From NCBI RefSeq assembly GCF_003248455.1, contig NZ_QFNM01000038.1:1-37030 (forward strand): a DNA stretch of 37,030 nt, given 5' to 3'. This document shows, one piece after another, positions 1 through 6,988 of the stretch. Under the pieces are notes generated by a model. That model saw nothing but the letters and a program-made list of their open reading frames with translations, had not been told where the DNA came from and made no database searches. Position 1 is the first letter of the stretch; every line of letters begins with the position of its first letter. A program made the translations under genes and the position numbers. The DNA comes from Brevundimonas sp. GTDB taxonomy: Bacteria > Pseudomonadota > Alphaproteobacteria > Caulobacterales > Caulobacteraceae.

Positions 1-257
1 TTCATGATGATCAGGTCTTCGCCGTCGATCTTCACTTCCGTGCCCGACCACTTGCCGAACAGGATGCGGTCGCCGGCCTTCAGTTCCAGGGCGTTGACCA
101 CGCCCTTGTCGTCACGGGCGCCGGGGCCGACGGAGACGACTTCGCCTTCCTGCGGCTTTTCCTTGGCGGTGTCGGGGATGATGATCCCACCCTTGGTCTT
201 GGATTCTTCTTCAACGCGCTTGACCAGCACGCGGTCGCCGAGCGGACGGAACGCCAT
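1..257 (-). CDS. groES: Co-chaperonin GroES (10 kDa), 3' end cut off by window edge
   Basis: GroES forms the heptameric lid of the GroEL folding chamber in the cytoplasm. The translation begins MAFRPLGDRVLVKRVEEE and continues through GGIIIPDTAKEKPQEGEVVSVG and LKAGDRILFGKWSG, which is the whole GroES fold including the mobile loop (about residues 17-33). The last visible residues are DGEDLIIMK; about ten C-terminal residues and the stop lie outside the window. The ATG at 257 has an AGGGAGA ribosome binding site close upstream. groEL would be expected just beyond the left edge, but it is not visible. A CIRCE operator and promoter lie upstream (331-393), so heat-shock control by HrcA is expected. 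Identification is secure. Confidence 0.96.
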   Translation of the reverse strand, partial: MAFRPLGDRVLVKRVEEESKTKGGIIIPDTAKEKPQEGEVVSVGPGARDDKGVVNALELKAGDRILFGKWSGTEVKIDGEDLIIM

Positions 258-330
258 CGGACTTCTCCCTGTAAAACCCCCGGATCGGGGCGTTCTGAAA
301 CGGTGAACGGGTCCTCTCGCGATCGCCGTT

Positions 331-357
331 TTGGCAGCCGACCGGCGAGAGTGCCAA
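331..357 (-). promoter_or_regulatory. CIRCE operator (HrcA binding site) of groES
   Basis: On the plus strand the sequence is TTGGCAGCC, nine bases, GAGTGCCAA. This matches the CIRCE layout (TTAGCACTC-N9-GAGTGCTAA): the spacer is exactly nine, the GAGTGCcAA arm is nearly canonical and the other arm is degenerate at two positions. It lies about 75 bp upstream of the groES start, where HrcA represses groESL in Caulobacter and other alphaproteobacteria. Confidence 0.88.
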
Positions 358-367
358 CACCGCGCAA

Positions 368-393
368 GTAGGAGCGGACGCCGAAACCGTCAA
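368..393 (-). promoter_or_regulatory. Probable housekeeping-type promoter of groES
   Basis: Reading the minus strand, TTGACG (393 to 388) is followed after 12 nt by GCTCCTAC (375 to 368). This resembles the Caulobacter vegetative promoter pattern TTGACGS-N10-14-GCTANAWC. The CIRCE element sits just downstream, where bound HrcA would cover the transcription start. A sigma-32 promoter may overlap but I could not define one. Confidence 0.5.
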
Positions 394-551
394 GGCGGAA
401 CACGCGAAACAAATGCGACAAATCCACATCGGCTGGCCCGTCCGCCGGTCGCGCGGCCAGGCCTGCGGCCGGATCGCGGCTGTGGCGCAGGGTCGGCAGG
501 GTGAACCCACGATGAACGACGGTCTGGCGGTGCGTTCAGACGCGGGCGGCT

Positions 552-576
552 AGAACCGTCTCAACGTCGATGCGCT
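552..576 (+). promoter_or_regulatory. Possible weak EcfG/SigT-like promoter
   Basis: AGAAC (552-556) and CGCT (573-576) are separated by 16 nt and lie 42 nt ahead of the ATG at 615. The consensus is GGAAC-N16-17-CGTT, so each box has one mismatch. The geometry matches the perfect site in front of the other glycine-zipper gene at 13937. Speculative on sequence alone. Confidence 0.25.
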
Positions 577-614
577 TTCCAAAGGCGCCGACCCCGAAAC
601 ATAAGGAGACGGAT

Positions 615-1043
615 ATGTCCAAGCTGCTGAAGATCACCGCCGTCGTCGCCGCGCCGGTCATGGCCATGAGCCTGATGGCGGCCCCCGCCTCGGCCCAGTC
701 CCGCGACCGCGACGACACCGGGCGAAACGCCCTGATCGGCGCAGCGGTGGGCGGTCTGGCCGGCGCCATCTACGGCAACGGCGACGGCAGCTATATCGCG
801 GGCGGCGCCCTGGCCGGCGCGGCCCTGGGCGCCGTGGCCAGCAATCGCGGTTCCGGCTGCGAATATTATCGTGGCGGTCGCTGCTACCGCAACCAGGGCC
901 ACTGGGAGCGCGAGCACGGCATCGACCGCAGCCGTTCGGGCTATGACTACCGCTACGACGGCCGCCGCTACGATTCCCGCTACGACCGTCGCGATTATCG
1001 CCGAGACGACCGTCGCGACTATCGCTATGACCGCCGCTGGTAA
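615..1043 (+). CDS. Exported glycine-zipper protein with Arg/Tyr/Asp-rich tail
   Basis: A 142-residue protein of unknown function. The ATG at 615 is preceded by AAGGAG (603-608), which favours it over an upstream in-frame ATG at 570. Residues 1-28 are a signal peptide ending ASAQS. Residues about 38-75 are a glycine-zipper stretch (ALIGAAVGGLAGAIYG, then GGALAGAALGAVASN) typical of the Gly-zipper_2TM family of outer-membrane-associated proteins. A CEYY...RCYR pair of cysteines follows. From about residue 105 the chain is almost only R, Y and D, with RRDYRRDD-like repeats, and ends in RRW. It is transcribed away from groES and closed by a strong terminator. A second glycine-zipper gene is at 13937. 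Export is supported by the sequence; the function is not. Confidence 0.82.
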   Translation: MSKLLKITAVVAAPVMAMSLMAAPASAQSRDRDDTGRNALIGAAVGGLAGAIYGNGDGSYIAGGALAGAALGAVASNRGSGCEYYRGGRCYRNQGHWEREHGIDRSRSGYDYRYDGRRYDSRYDRRDYRRDDRRDYRYDRRW

Positions 1044-1067
1044 GCGCGCCGTCGCTTGAAACCCGAA

Positions 1068-1095
1068 GGGCTCGGCCGAAAGGCCGGGCCCTTTT
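1068..1095 (+). terminator. Rho-independent terminator after the glycine-zipper gene
   Basis: GGGCTCGGCC (1068-1077), loop GAAA, GGCCGGGCCC (1082-1091), then TTTT. The ten-pair stem contains one G-U pair and a GNRA-like tetraloop. It sits between the convergent ends of the glycine-zipper gene (stop at 1043) and pgi (stop at 1098), so it may also stop pgi transcripts on the minus strand. Confidence 0.85.
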
Positions 1096-1097
1096 CC

Positions 1098-2705
1098 CTA
1101 TCCCATCAACCGCGTCATCAGGGCCGCCGTGGAGGGGTCCAGATCGGCCGAAGGACCGCCGGCGTCGACATCCTTCAGGATCGCCTTCGCCAGCACCTTG
1201 CCCAGTTCGACGCCCCACTGGTCGAAGCTGTTGATGTCCCAGATCACGCCCTCGACGAAGGTCTTGTGCTCGTAGAGGGCCAAAAGGGCGCCCAGGGTCC
1301 GGGGCGTCAGCCGGTCCATGACGATGGCGGTCGAGGGACGGTCGCCGGTGAAGGTGCGGTGGGGCGCCAGGCGGGCCGCCTCGTCTTCCGACAAGCCCTG
1401 GGCCAGGCCTTCCGCCTTGGCCGCCTCGGTCGTCTTGCCTGTCATCAGGGCCTGGCCTTGCGCCAGGGCGTTGGACCAGAGGGGCGACTCGGGCGCGTCT
1501 TCGTGCGTCCTGGCGACGATCACGAACTCGGCCGGCACGACCTCCGGCCCTTGGTGGATCTGCTGGAAGAAGGCGTGCTGACCGTTGGTGCCGGGTTCGC
1601 CGAAGACCACGGGGCAGGTCTGGCGCGTCACCGGCGTTCCGTCGCGATGCACCCGCTTGCCGTTCGATTCCATCTCCAACTGCTGGAGGAAGGACGGCAG
1701 GCGACGCAGGGCGTGGGCGTAGGGCGCCACCGTCCGCGCCGGACGGTTCAGCCCGTCGACGTTGAACACCTGGGCCAGAGCCAGCAGGATCGGCGCGTTC
1801 CTCTCCAGCGGCGCCGAGACGAAATGGTCGTCCATCTCGGCGGCGCCGGCCAGCATCTCGTCGAACACGTCCCAGCCCAGGGCGATGGCGCACGACAGGC
1901 TGACCGCCGACCACAGCGAATAGCGCCCGCCTACCCAGTCCCTGAAGGCGAAGGTGCGGCCGCAGCCGAAGGCCGCCGCCCGGTCCGGCGCCGCCGTCAC
2001 CCCGATGAAGTGTTTCGTCATGCCTTCGAAAGGCAAGGAAGCGGCCAGCCAGGCCTTGGCCGCCTCGGCGTTGGCCAGGGTTTCCTGGGTGGTGAAGGTC
2101 TTGGACACGACCACGACCAGGGTCGTTTCGGGATCAAGGCCGGTCAGGGCCTCGGCCATGTCGCGCGGATCGATGTTGGCCACGAAGCGCAGGTCGATCT
2201 CGGGGTCCAGCGGGCGAAGCGCGTCCCAGACGACGCGCGGCCCCAGGTCCGACCCGCCGATGCCGACATGGACGATCGCCTCGAATTTCTTGCCCGTCGC
2301 CCCCGCCTCGGCGCCGGACCGCACCGCTTCGGCATAGGCCTTCATGTCCGCCCGCACGGCGTCCACCTCGGCCGAGACCGGCTCGCCCAGGGCCTTGAAG
2401 GCGGCGCCCGGCGCGGCGCGCAAGGCCGGGTGCAGCACCGCCCGCCCTTCGGTCAGGTTGACGGCCTCGCCGGCGAACAGGGCGGCGCGACGCCCCTCCA
2501 CGTCGCTGGCGCGGGCCAGGTCCAGACAGGCGTCGAAGACCGCGCGGGTCCAGCTCTGTTTCGACAGGTCCAGATAAAGCCCCGCCGCCTCGACCGACAT
2601 CCGCGACAGCCGGTCGGGATCGGCCACGAACTGATCCACGATCCGCGTGCGGGCGGCCTCGGCGGCGGCTTGGTCGAAGGCGGTCCAGGCGGCGTCGGTC
2701 GTCAT
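1098..2705 (-). CDS. pgi: Glucose-6-phosphate isomerase
   Basis: Interconverts glucose 6-phosphate and fructose 6-phosphate in the cytoplasm, linking glycolysis, gluconeogenesis and the Entner-Doudoroff route. The 535-residue protein carries the SIS-domain sugar-binding stretch HVGIGGSDLGPRV, VVVSKTFTTQET, the family signature DWVGGRYSLWSAVSLS, the catalytic region MESNGKRV, GTNGQHAFFQ with the ring-opening histidine, and the C-terminal signature QWGVELGKVLAK. Length and motif order match bacterial PGI. I choose ATG 2705 (MTTDAAW) because GGAG lies 6 nt upstream; a longer frame to 2741 has no good ribosome site. The gene is divergent from the secreted-protein gene at 2808, and the shared spacer holds a palindrome at 2734-2749. 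Confidence 0.97.
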   Translation of the reverse strand: MTTDAAWTAFDQAAAEAARTRIVDQFVADPDRLSRMSVEAAGLYLDLSKQSWTRAVFDACLDLARASDVEGRRAALFAGEAVNLTEGRAVLHPALRAAPGAAFKALGEPVSAEVDAVRADMKAYAEAVRSGAEAGATGKKFEAIVHVGIGGSDLGPRVVWDALRPLDPEIDLRFVANIDPRDMAEALTGLDPETTLVVVVSKTFTTQETLANAEAAKAWLAASLPFEGMTKHFIGVTAAPDRAAAFGCGRTFAFRDWVGGRYSLWSAVSLSCAIALGWDVFDEMLAGAAEMDDHFVSAPLERNAPILLALAQVFNVDGLNRPARTVAPYAHALRRLPSFLQQLEMESNGKRVHRDGTPVTRQTCPVVFGEPGTNGQHAFFQQIHQGPEVVPAEFVIVARTHEDAPESPLWSNALAQGQALMTGKTTEAAKAEGLAQGLSEDEAARLAPHRTFTGDRPSTAIVMDRLTPRTLGALLALYEHKTFVEGVIWDINSFDQWGVELGKVLAKAILKDVDAGGPSADLDPSTAALMTRLMG

Positions 2706-2733
2706 CGTCGGCTCCATCAGGCGGAAAATCAGG

Positions 2734-2749
2734 GTAAACACTCGTTTAC
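2734..2749. promoter_or_regulatory. Perfect inverted repeat GTAAAC-N4-GTTTAC, candidate operator
   Basis: GTAAAC, ACTC, GTTTAC form a 16-bp dyad in the 102-bp spacer between the divergent pgi and 2808 genes. It is AT-rich compared with its surroundings and has the size of a dimeric repressor site (TetR or similar). No regulator gene is adjacent. Function inferred. Confidence 0.4.
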
Positions 2750-2807
2750 GGCTGGGGCGTATTCAGGTTCAACGTCCCAGCCGACGATGAAACAGGAAGT
2801 CACCTCA

Positions 2808-3284
2808 ATGTCCTGCGGCCTTGCTCTCACAATCGCGCTCGCGATGTCCAATCCGGCCGTCGCCCTGGCCGCCGAACAGCCGGCCGCGGTTCCCGGCGCG
2901 CCGATCTCGGTGGCGGGCGAGCCGCTGTTCGCCGACATCGTCTCGCGTTCGTCCAGCCTGAAGGCCGTGGTGGACGGCTGGGCGGCCGCCAAGGCCGCCG
3001 ACGACGCCGCCTTCTTCACCAGCCAGGCCTTCGTCGGCTTCAAGGCCCAGGCCGAGCAGTTGGCCGCGCTCGACATGCAGGGCCACCTGATCCTGAAGGA
3101 ACGCGGCACGGACGGCGATCTGAAATGCATCCTGCGCGGCATTTCCGAGGACATGCCCAAGAAGGTCGCCGCCGTTCAGGCCGCCGCCAGCCCGGCCGAA
3201 CGCGCCACGGCCCTGTCGGAACTGTCCTATCTGCTGAACGACAATGTCGAAGTCATCACCGCCCCGCCCAAGCCGGAAGTCTGA
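2808..3284 (+). CDS. Small secreted protein of unknown function
   Basis: A 158-residue protein with a signal peptide (MSCGLALTIALAMSNPAVALA, cleavage before AEQPAA). The mature part is Ala-rich and mostly helical, with the recognisable stretches FADIVSRSSSLKAVVDGW, FFTSQAFVGFKAQAEQLA and LKCILRGISEDMPKKV. It contains one cysteine in the mature chain and ends in a Pro-rich PPKPEV. I do not recognise a family. ATG 2808 has AGGAAG (2794-2799) eight bases upstream; an in-frame ATG at 2787 would lack a ribosome site and spoil the signal peptide. The stop lies 6 nt from that of recQ, which converges on it. Confidence 0.8.
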   Translation: MSCGLALTIALAMSNPAVALAAEQPAAVPGAPISVAGEPLFADIVSRSSSLKAVVDGWAAAKAADDAAFFTSQAFVGFKAQAEQLAALDMQGHLILKERGTDGDLKCILRGISEDMPKKVAAVQAAASPAERATALSELSYLLNDNVEVITAPPKPEV

Positions 3285-3290
3285 CGCGGA

Positions 3291-5180
3291 CTAAAGGGCG
3301 GCCAGCGTGTCCAGCGCCCCCTTGCCATAGCGATCCAACTTGGACTGGCCGACGCCGGAAATGGCGCCCAGGCTGGCCATGTCGCCCGGCTCGGCGTGGG
3401 CGATCTCCAGCAGGGTCTTGTCCTGGAAGATGACATAGGGCGGGACGTGCTGTTCCGCCGCGCGGTCGCGGCGCCAGGCGCGCAAAGCCTCGAACCGGGC
3501 GCGCACATCGGCGTCCATCGTCTCCAGCGCCGCATTGCGCCCCTCGCCCGAACGGTCGCGACGGCGGGGCGCGGCGTCCGCCCGCAGCGGCGCCCGGCGC
3601 ACCTCGATCTGACGCTCGCCCCGATAGACGGCCCGCACGGCCTCGGGGTCGCCGAGCCCCACCAGCGGCTTGCCGTCGTTGGGGTCCTCGACCAGCAGAC
3701 CCTCGAACAGCAGGTGATCCACGATCTCGCGCCACGAGGTCAGGGAGATGTCGCGCCCTATGCCCCAGGTGGAGAGCTGTTGCTCCCACGGCTGCACGTC
3801 CCTGGTGCGGGCCGTCAGGTGGTCGATCACGCGATTGCGGCCGAACCGCCCGCCCAGCCGCTGCACCGCCGCCAGCGCCTTCTGGGCCGGGACGGTGGCG
3901 TCATACAGCTGGGGCGGGTCGCCGCAGATGTCGCAGACGCCGCAAGGGGCCGCATCCGTCTCGCCGAAGTATCGGCGCACGGCCTGGGCGCGGCAGACGG
4001 CGCCGTCCAGCATGGCGAACAGCTGGCGGGTCTTTCGCACCTGGACCTGTTTGACCTCTTCGGCCATCGGGCGGCTGTCGAGCCGGCGCAGCGACCAGGC
4101 GATGTCGGACGGGCCGTAGAGCGTGATCCCCTCGGCCGGTTCGCCGTCGCGCCCGCCGCGTCCGATCTCCTGCCAATAGGCCTCCAGCGACCCCGGCGGA
4201 TCGGCGTGGATGACGAAGCGGACGTCGGCCTTGTCCACCCCCATGCCGAAGGCGATGGTGGCCACCATGACGGCGCCCTCCTCGGCCAGGAACCGTTCCA
4301 GGCGGCGGTCGCGCTCCTTCGCATCCATGCCGGCGTGATAGGCGATGGCGTTGGTCCCGGCGTCGCGCAGAGCCTGGGCGACGCGGTCGCAGCCGTCGCG
4401 GCTGCCGCAATAGACGACGCCCGACTTGCCCCGCCGCTCGCGCACCAGTTCGATGACCCGCGCGTCGGTCTTGGCGCGCGAGGCGCTCTCCTTGCGCTCG
4501 GCCGACAGTTGCAGGTTCGGACGCGCGAAACTGTCGACGAAGACGGTCGCCTCTTCCAGCCGCAGCGAGCGCAGGATGTCGTCGCGGGTTCGGGCGTCCG
4601 CCGTCGCGGTCACGGCGATGCGGGGCGTGTCGGGAAACCGCTCGGCCAGCAGGCCCAGATTGCGATAGTCAGGGCGGAAGTCGTGGCCCCACTGAGACAC
4701 GCAGTGGGCCTCGTCGATGGCGATCAGCGACAAGCCGTTCTGGGCGGACAGTTCGGACAGCCGGTCCAGCATGGCCCCCGCCGCCAGACCTTCCGGCGAG
4801 ACATAGAGCAGGTCCAGTTCGCCCGCCCGCGCCGCCGCCCAGATGACGGACCGTTCGTCCAGGGACACGCCGGAATCGAGCCGCGCGGCGGCCACGCCCT
4901 GCTGTTTCAGCGCCTCGACCTGATCGGTCATCAGGGCGATCAGGGGCGAGATCACCAGACCCAGGCCAGGGCGCAGTATGGCGGGGATCTGATAGCAGAC
5001 GCTCTTGCCGCCGCCGGTCGGCAGGACGGCCAGCACGTCGCCGCCGGACAGGATCGTCCGCACCACCTCGCCCTGCAGCCCGCGGAAGTCGGCATGGCCC
5101 CACACGCGCGACAGCAGGGCCCGCGCGTCGTTCAGGTCAGGCGTATCGGCCGGGGAGAATTGGGGCTGCGTGGCCGGCAT
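3291..5180 (-). CDS. recQ: ATP-dependent DNA helicase RecQ
   Basis: A 3'-5' superfamily 2 helicase acting in recombination and stalled-fork repair. The 629-residue protein has the full RecQ architecture. The helicase core has Walker A PTGGGKS (about 54-60), the DEAH box IDEAHCVSQWGHDFRPDY (about 155-172) and the motif VI region QEIGRGGRDG. The zinc-binding domain has the four cysteines of VCRAQAVRRYFGE...PCGVCDICG. An RQC winged-helix region follows (DISLTSWREIVDHLL), then a C-terminal HRDC domain (FEALRAWRRDRA to the end). ATG 5180 (MPATQP) is preferred; a TTG at 5210 in the same frame is possible, and neither has a strong ribosome site. It follows the Rossmann-fold gene by 97 nt on the same strand, so co-transcription is possible. 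Confidence 0.96.
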   Translation of the reverse strand: MPATQPQFSPADTPDLNDARALLSRVWGHADFRGLQGEVVRTILSGGDVLAVLPTGGGKSVCYQIPAILRPGLGLVISPLIALMTDQVEALKQQGVAAARLDSGVSLDERSVIWAAARAGELDLLYVSPEGLAAGAMLDRLSELSAQNGLSLIAIDEAHCVSQWGHDFRPDYRNLGLLAERFPDTPRIAVTATADARTRDDILRSLRLEEATVFVDSFARPNLQLSAERKESASRAKTDARVIELVRERRGKSGVVYCGSRDGCDRVAQALRDAGTNAIAYHAGMDAKERDRRLERFLAEEGAVMVATIAFGMGVDKADVRFVIHADPPGSLEAYWQEIGRGGRDGEPAEGITLYGPSDIAWSLRRLDSRPMAEEVKQVQVRKTRQLFAMLDGAVCRAQAVRRYFGETDAAPCGVCDICGDPPQLYDATVPAQKALAAVQRLGGRFGRNRVIDHLTARTRDVQPWEQQLSTWGIGRDISLTSWREIVDHLLFEGLLVEDPNDGKPLVGLGDPEAVRAVYRGERQIEVRRAPLRADAAPRRRDRSGEGRNAALETMDADVRARFEALRAWRRDRAAEQHVPPYVIFQDKTLLEIAHAEPGDMASLGAISGVGQSKLDRYGKGALDTLAAL

Positions 5181-5277
5181 TCTGGATCTGTGCGCTCTTT
5201 GTTCCCGCAAGCGAAGTCCCGCAGACCGCGAAATGCGGCCTGGGGTCGCATCGGATGGGGATTAATCCGCAGCCCGC

Positions 5278-6255
5278 TCAGTGCGCCGGGGCTTCGGCGA
5301 ATTGGCCGCCGACGCGGTAGCGCCACAGATAGGAGGGGGCGATGGCGGCCATGCCGGTCGGATGTTCGACGCCCAGGGCCGCAAGGCCCAGGGCGTCCGG
5401 GGCCACGACATTGTCGCGCTCCAGCATCAGCACCTGATCGCGGGTCAGCGGCGGGGTCAGACCGACGAACCGGCTCAGCTCCAACAGCGAACCCAACGGC
5501 TTGGCCACGGCGAAGGGCACGGAGACCAGCAGGCGGTCCCGCCCGGTCTCGCGCCGGACCAGCTCCAGAACTTCGCGGAAGGTGCAAACGCTCGGCCCGC
5601 CCAGTTCGAAGGTGCGGCCGGCCGCGTCGGCGCGGATCACGGCGCGCGCGACGGCCTCGGCGACATCGCCGACATAGACGGGCTGGAACCGCGTCTGCCC
5701 CCCGCCGATCAGCGGCAGGAAGGGCGACATCGTCGCCATGGAGGCGAACCGGTTCAGGAAGCTGTCGCCGGCGCCGAACACCAGGGAGGGGCGCAGGATC
5801 ACCGCATCGGGATAGACGGCGCGGACCGCCGCCTCGGCCTGGGCCTTGGTGCGACCGTAGGCCGAGGGGCCGGCGGCGTCGGCGCCGATGGCGGACATCT
5901 GCACCAGACGCTTCACGCCGGCCGCCCTGGCCGCCTCGGCGATGGTGCGGGCCGCCTCGACATGGACGGCGTCGAAGCCGCGCTTGCCGCCCGCGTCGTG
6001 CAGGACGCCCACCAGATTGACCACGGCGTCCGCGCCGCGCACGGCGGCCGCCACATCGGCGGCGTCGGTGACGTCGCAGCGCATGAACTGGATCTGGCCC
6101 GGATCGCCCAGCGGCTGGATCTCGATGGCCAGGACGGGGTTGCGCACGGCGATGCGGATGCGCCAGCCGCGCCGCGCCAGGGCGCGCACCGCCTGGGACC
6201 CGATGAAGCCCGATCCTCCGAAGAGTGTCACGACGCCGGGGGCGAGGTCAGCCAT
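5278..6255 (-). CDS. NAD(P)-binding SDR-like protein, complex I NDUFA9 family
   Basis: A 325-residue atypical/extended short-chain dehydrogenase. The N-terminal nucleotide-binding motif is TLFGGSGFIGSQAVRAL (about residues 10-26), followed by CDVTDAADV, the strand-4 motif VVNLVGVLH, the active-site-like SAYGRTKAQAE (Tyr-x3-Lys) and ILRPSLVFG. This pattern is typical of the NDUFA9/YbjT-like group, which in alphaproteobacteria includes homologues of the mitochondrial complex I accessory subunit and of quinone-synthesis factors. The substrate is unknown. ATG 6255 (MADLAPG) has GGAG about 7 nt upstream; the open frame continues to 6720 but the upstream translation is low-complexity without family resemblance. 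Confidence 0.88.
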   Translation of the reverse strand: MADLAPGVVTLFGGSGFIGSQAVRALARRGWRIRIAVRNPVLAIEIQPLGDPGQIQFMRCDVTDAADVAAAVRGADAVVNLVGVLHDAGGKRGFDAVHVEAARTIAEAARAAGVKRLVQMSAIGADAAGPSAYGRTKAQAEAAVRAVYPDAVILRPSLVFGAGDSFLNRFASMATMSPFLPLIGGGQTRFQPVYVGDVAEAVARAVIRADAAGRTFELGGPSVCTFREVLELVRRETGRDRLLVSVPFAVAKPLGSLLELSRFVGLTPPLTRDQVLMLERDNVVAPDALGLAALGVEHPTGMAAIAPSYLWRYRVGGQFAEAPAH

Positions 6256-6751
6256 GGGAAAGCTCCAGTGAAAAGCGGTGTCGGCGGGATAGCCGATGGG
6301 GCGCCGCACCGCAACGGAGGCCGCATATTCACTGGACGGACGCGGTTGATCGGCTTCGCGCCGGACGGCTGCGAAGTGGGATGGAGGGCTGGGCGGAGCG
6401 CCGGGCCTTCGCCCGGAGTGTGAGTTTGTAAGTACCGTTTCGACGAAGGGTATGACGCTCCGCGCGTGCGAAACCCCGTCCCGAGTACAGCCGAGTATCC
6501 CCCTCGACCCTCCGACACCGCTCCATGAGTCGATGTCGGCGCGATGGAGTTTCACCATCGCCCCCGTTCCATCCGCTCCCGCCGCCGCAAGGTCGCAGGC
6601 CAGGCGAGCCCTCCGATGCGACGAGACGGGGCAAGAATACGCGCGTTTCGGAGGAGGGATGGGAGATTGGGGAGATAATTCGACAAGCGGCTGAAATCGA
6701 AAGGAAACGACCAGCCGCATTGTGATGGCTGGGCGAGTCGGCCTCTCAATC
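6256..6751. other. Intergenic stretch without a recognised gene
   Basis: About 500 bp between the NDUFA9-like gene start and the repeat elements that precede the M1 peptidase stop. No frame here has a convincing protein or ribosome site. Two perfect hairpins are visible: CCGGGC-cttc-GCCCGG at 6401-6416 and GCGGCTG/CAGCCGC with an 18-nt loop at 6687-6718. Neither has a T-tract. The promoter of the NDUFA9-like gene must lie here but I could not identify it. Confidence 0.5.
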
Positions 6752-6858
6752 CGTCATCCTCGGCCTTGTGCCGAGGATCCATAATCCCGGTGTCCGCCGC
6801 CGTCCCACGACCTTTGAGACCGAGCGTATGGATCCTCGGCACAAGGCCGAGGATGACG
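6752..6858. repeat. REPIN-like element: two REP hairpins in inverted orientation
   Basis: Arms 6752-6783 and 6827-6858 are perfect 32-bp reverse complements, separated by 43 nt. Each arm is itself a hairpin: CCTCGGC-cttgt-GCCGAGG. A REP-type hairpin duplicated head-to-head like this is the layout of a REPIN, the mobile non-autonomous unit moved by RAYT transposases. No RAYT gene is in the window. The core (CATCCTCGG...CCGAGGATCC) resembles repeats common in alphaproteobacterial genomes. Confidence 0.75.
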
Positions 6859-6919
6859 AGGGCGGGTGGACGGCTTGGCCGTGACGGAGGGCTCTCGGCC
6901 GCATCAACTGCGTCCGTGG

Positions 6920-6978
6920 GACGTCAAGAGCCCCTCCACCGCTTCGCGGTCCCCCTCCCCACGCTGTGGGGAGGAGAC
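6920..6978 (-). repeat. 3'-end repeat, copy 1 (after M1 peptidase gene)
   Basis: Read on the minus strand it starts GTCTCCTCCCCACAGCGTGG and ends GGCTCTTGACGTC. It is 57/59 identical to the copy at 11876-11934 in opposite orientation. The core is a stem CTCCCCA-cagcg-TGGGGAG followed by CCGC-gaa-GCGG. It begins 10 nt after the stop codon of the M1 peptidase gene, in that gene's sense direction. Confidence 0.85.
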
Positions 6979-6988
6979 GGCGGTCGCT

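Noticed and set aside
1056..2807. Long plus-strand frame across pgi joined to the secreted protein
   Set aside because: It is antisense to pgi; only the part from 2808, with its own ribosome site and signal peptide, is real.
6256..6720. N-terminal extension of the NDUFA9-like protein
   Set aside because: No family similarity; ATG 6255 with GGAG upstream gives the standard Rossmann N-terminus.
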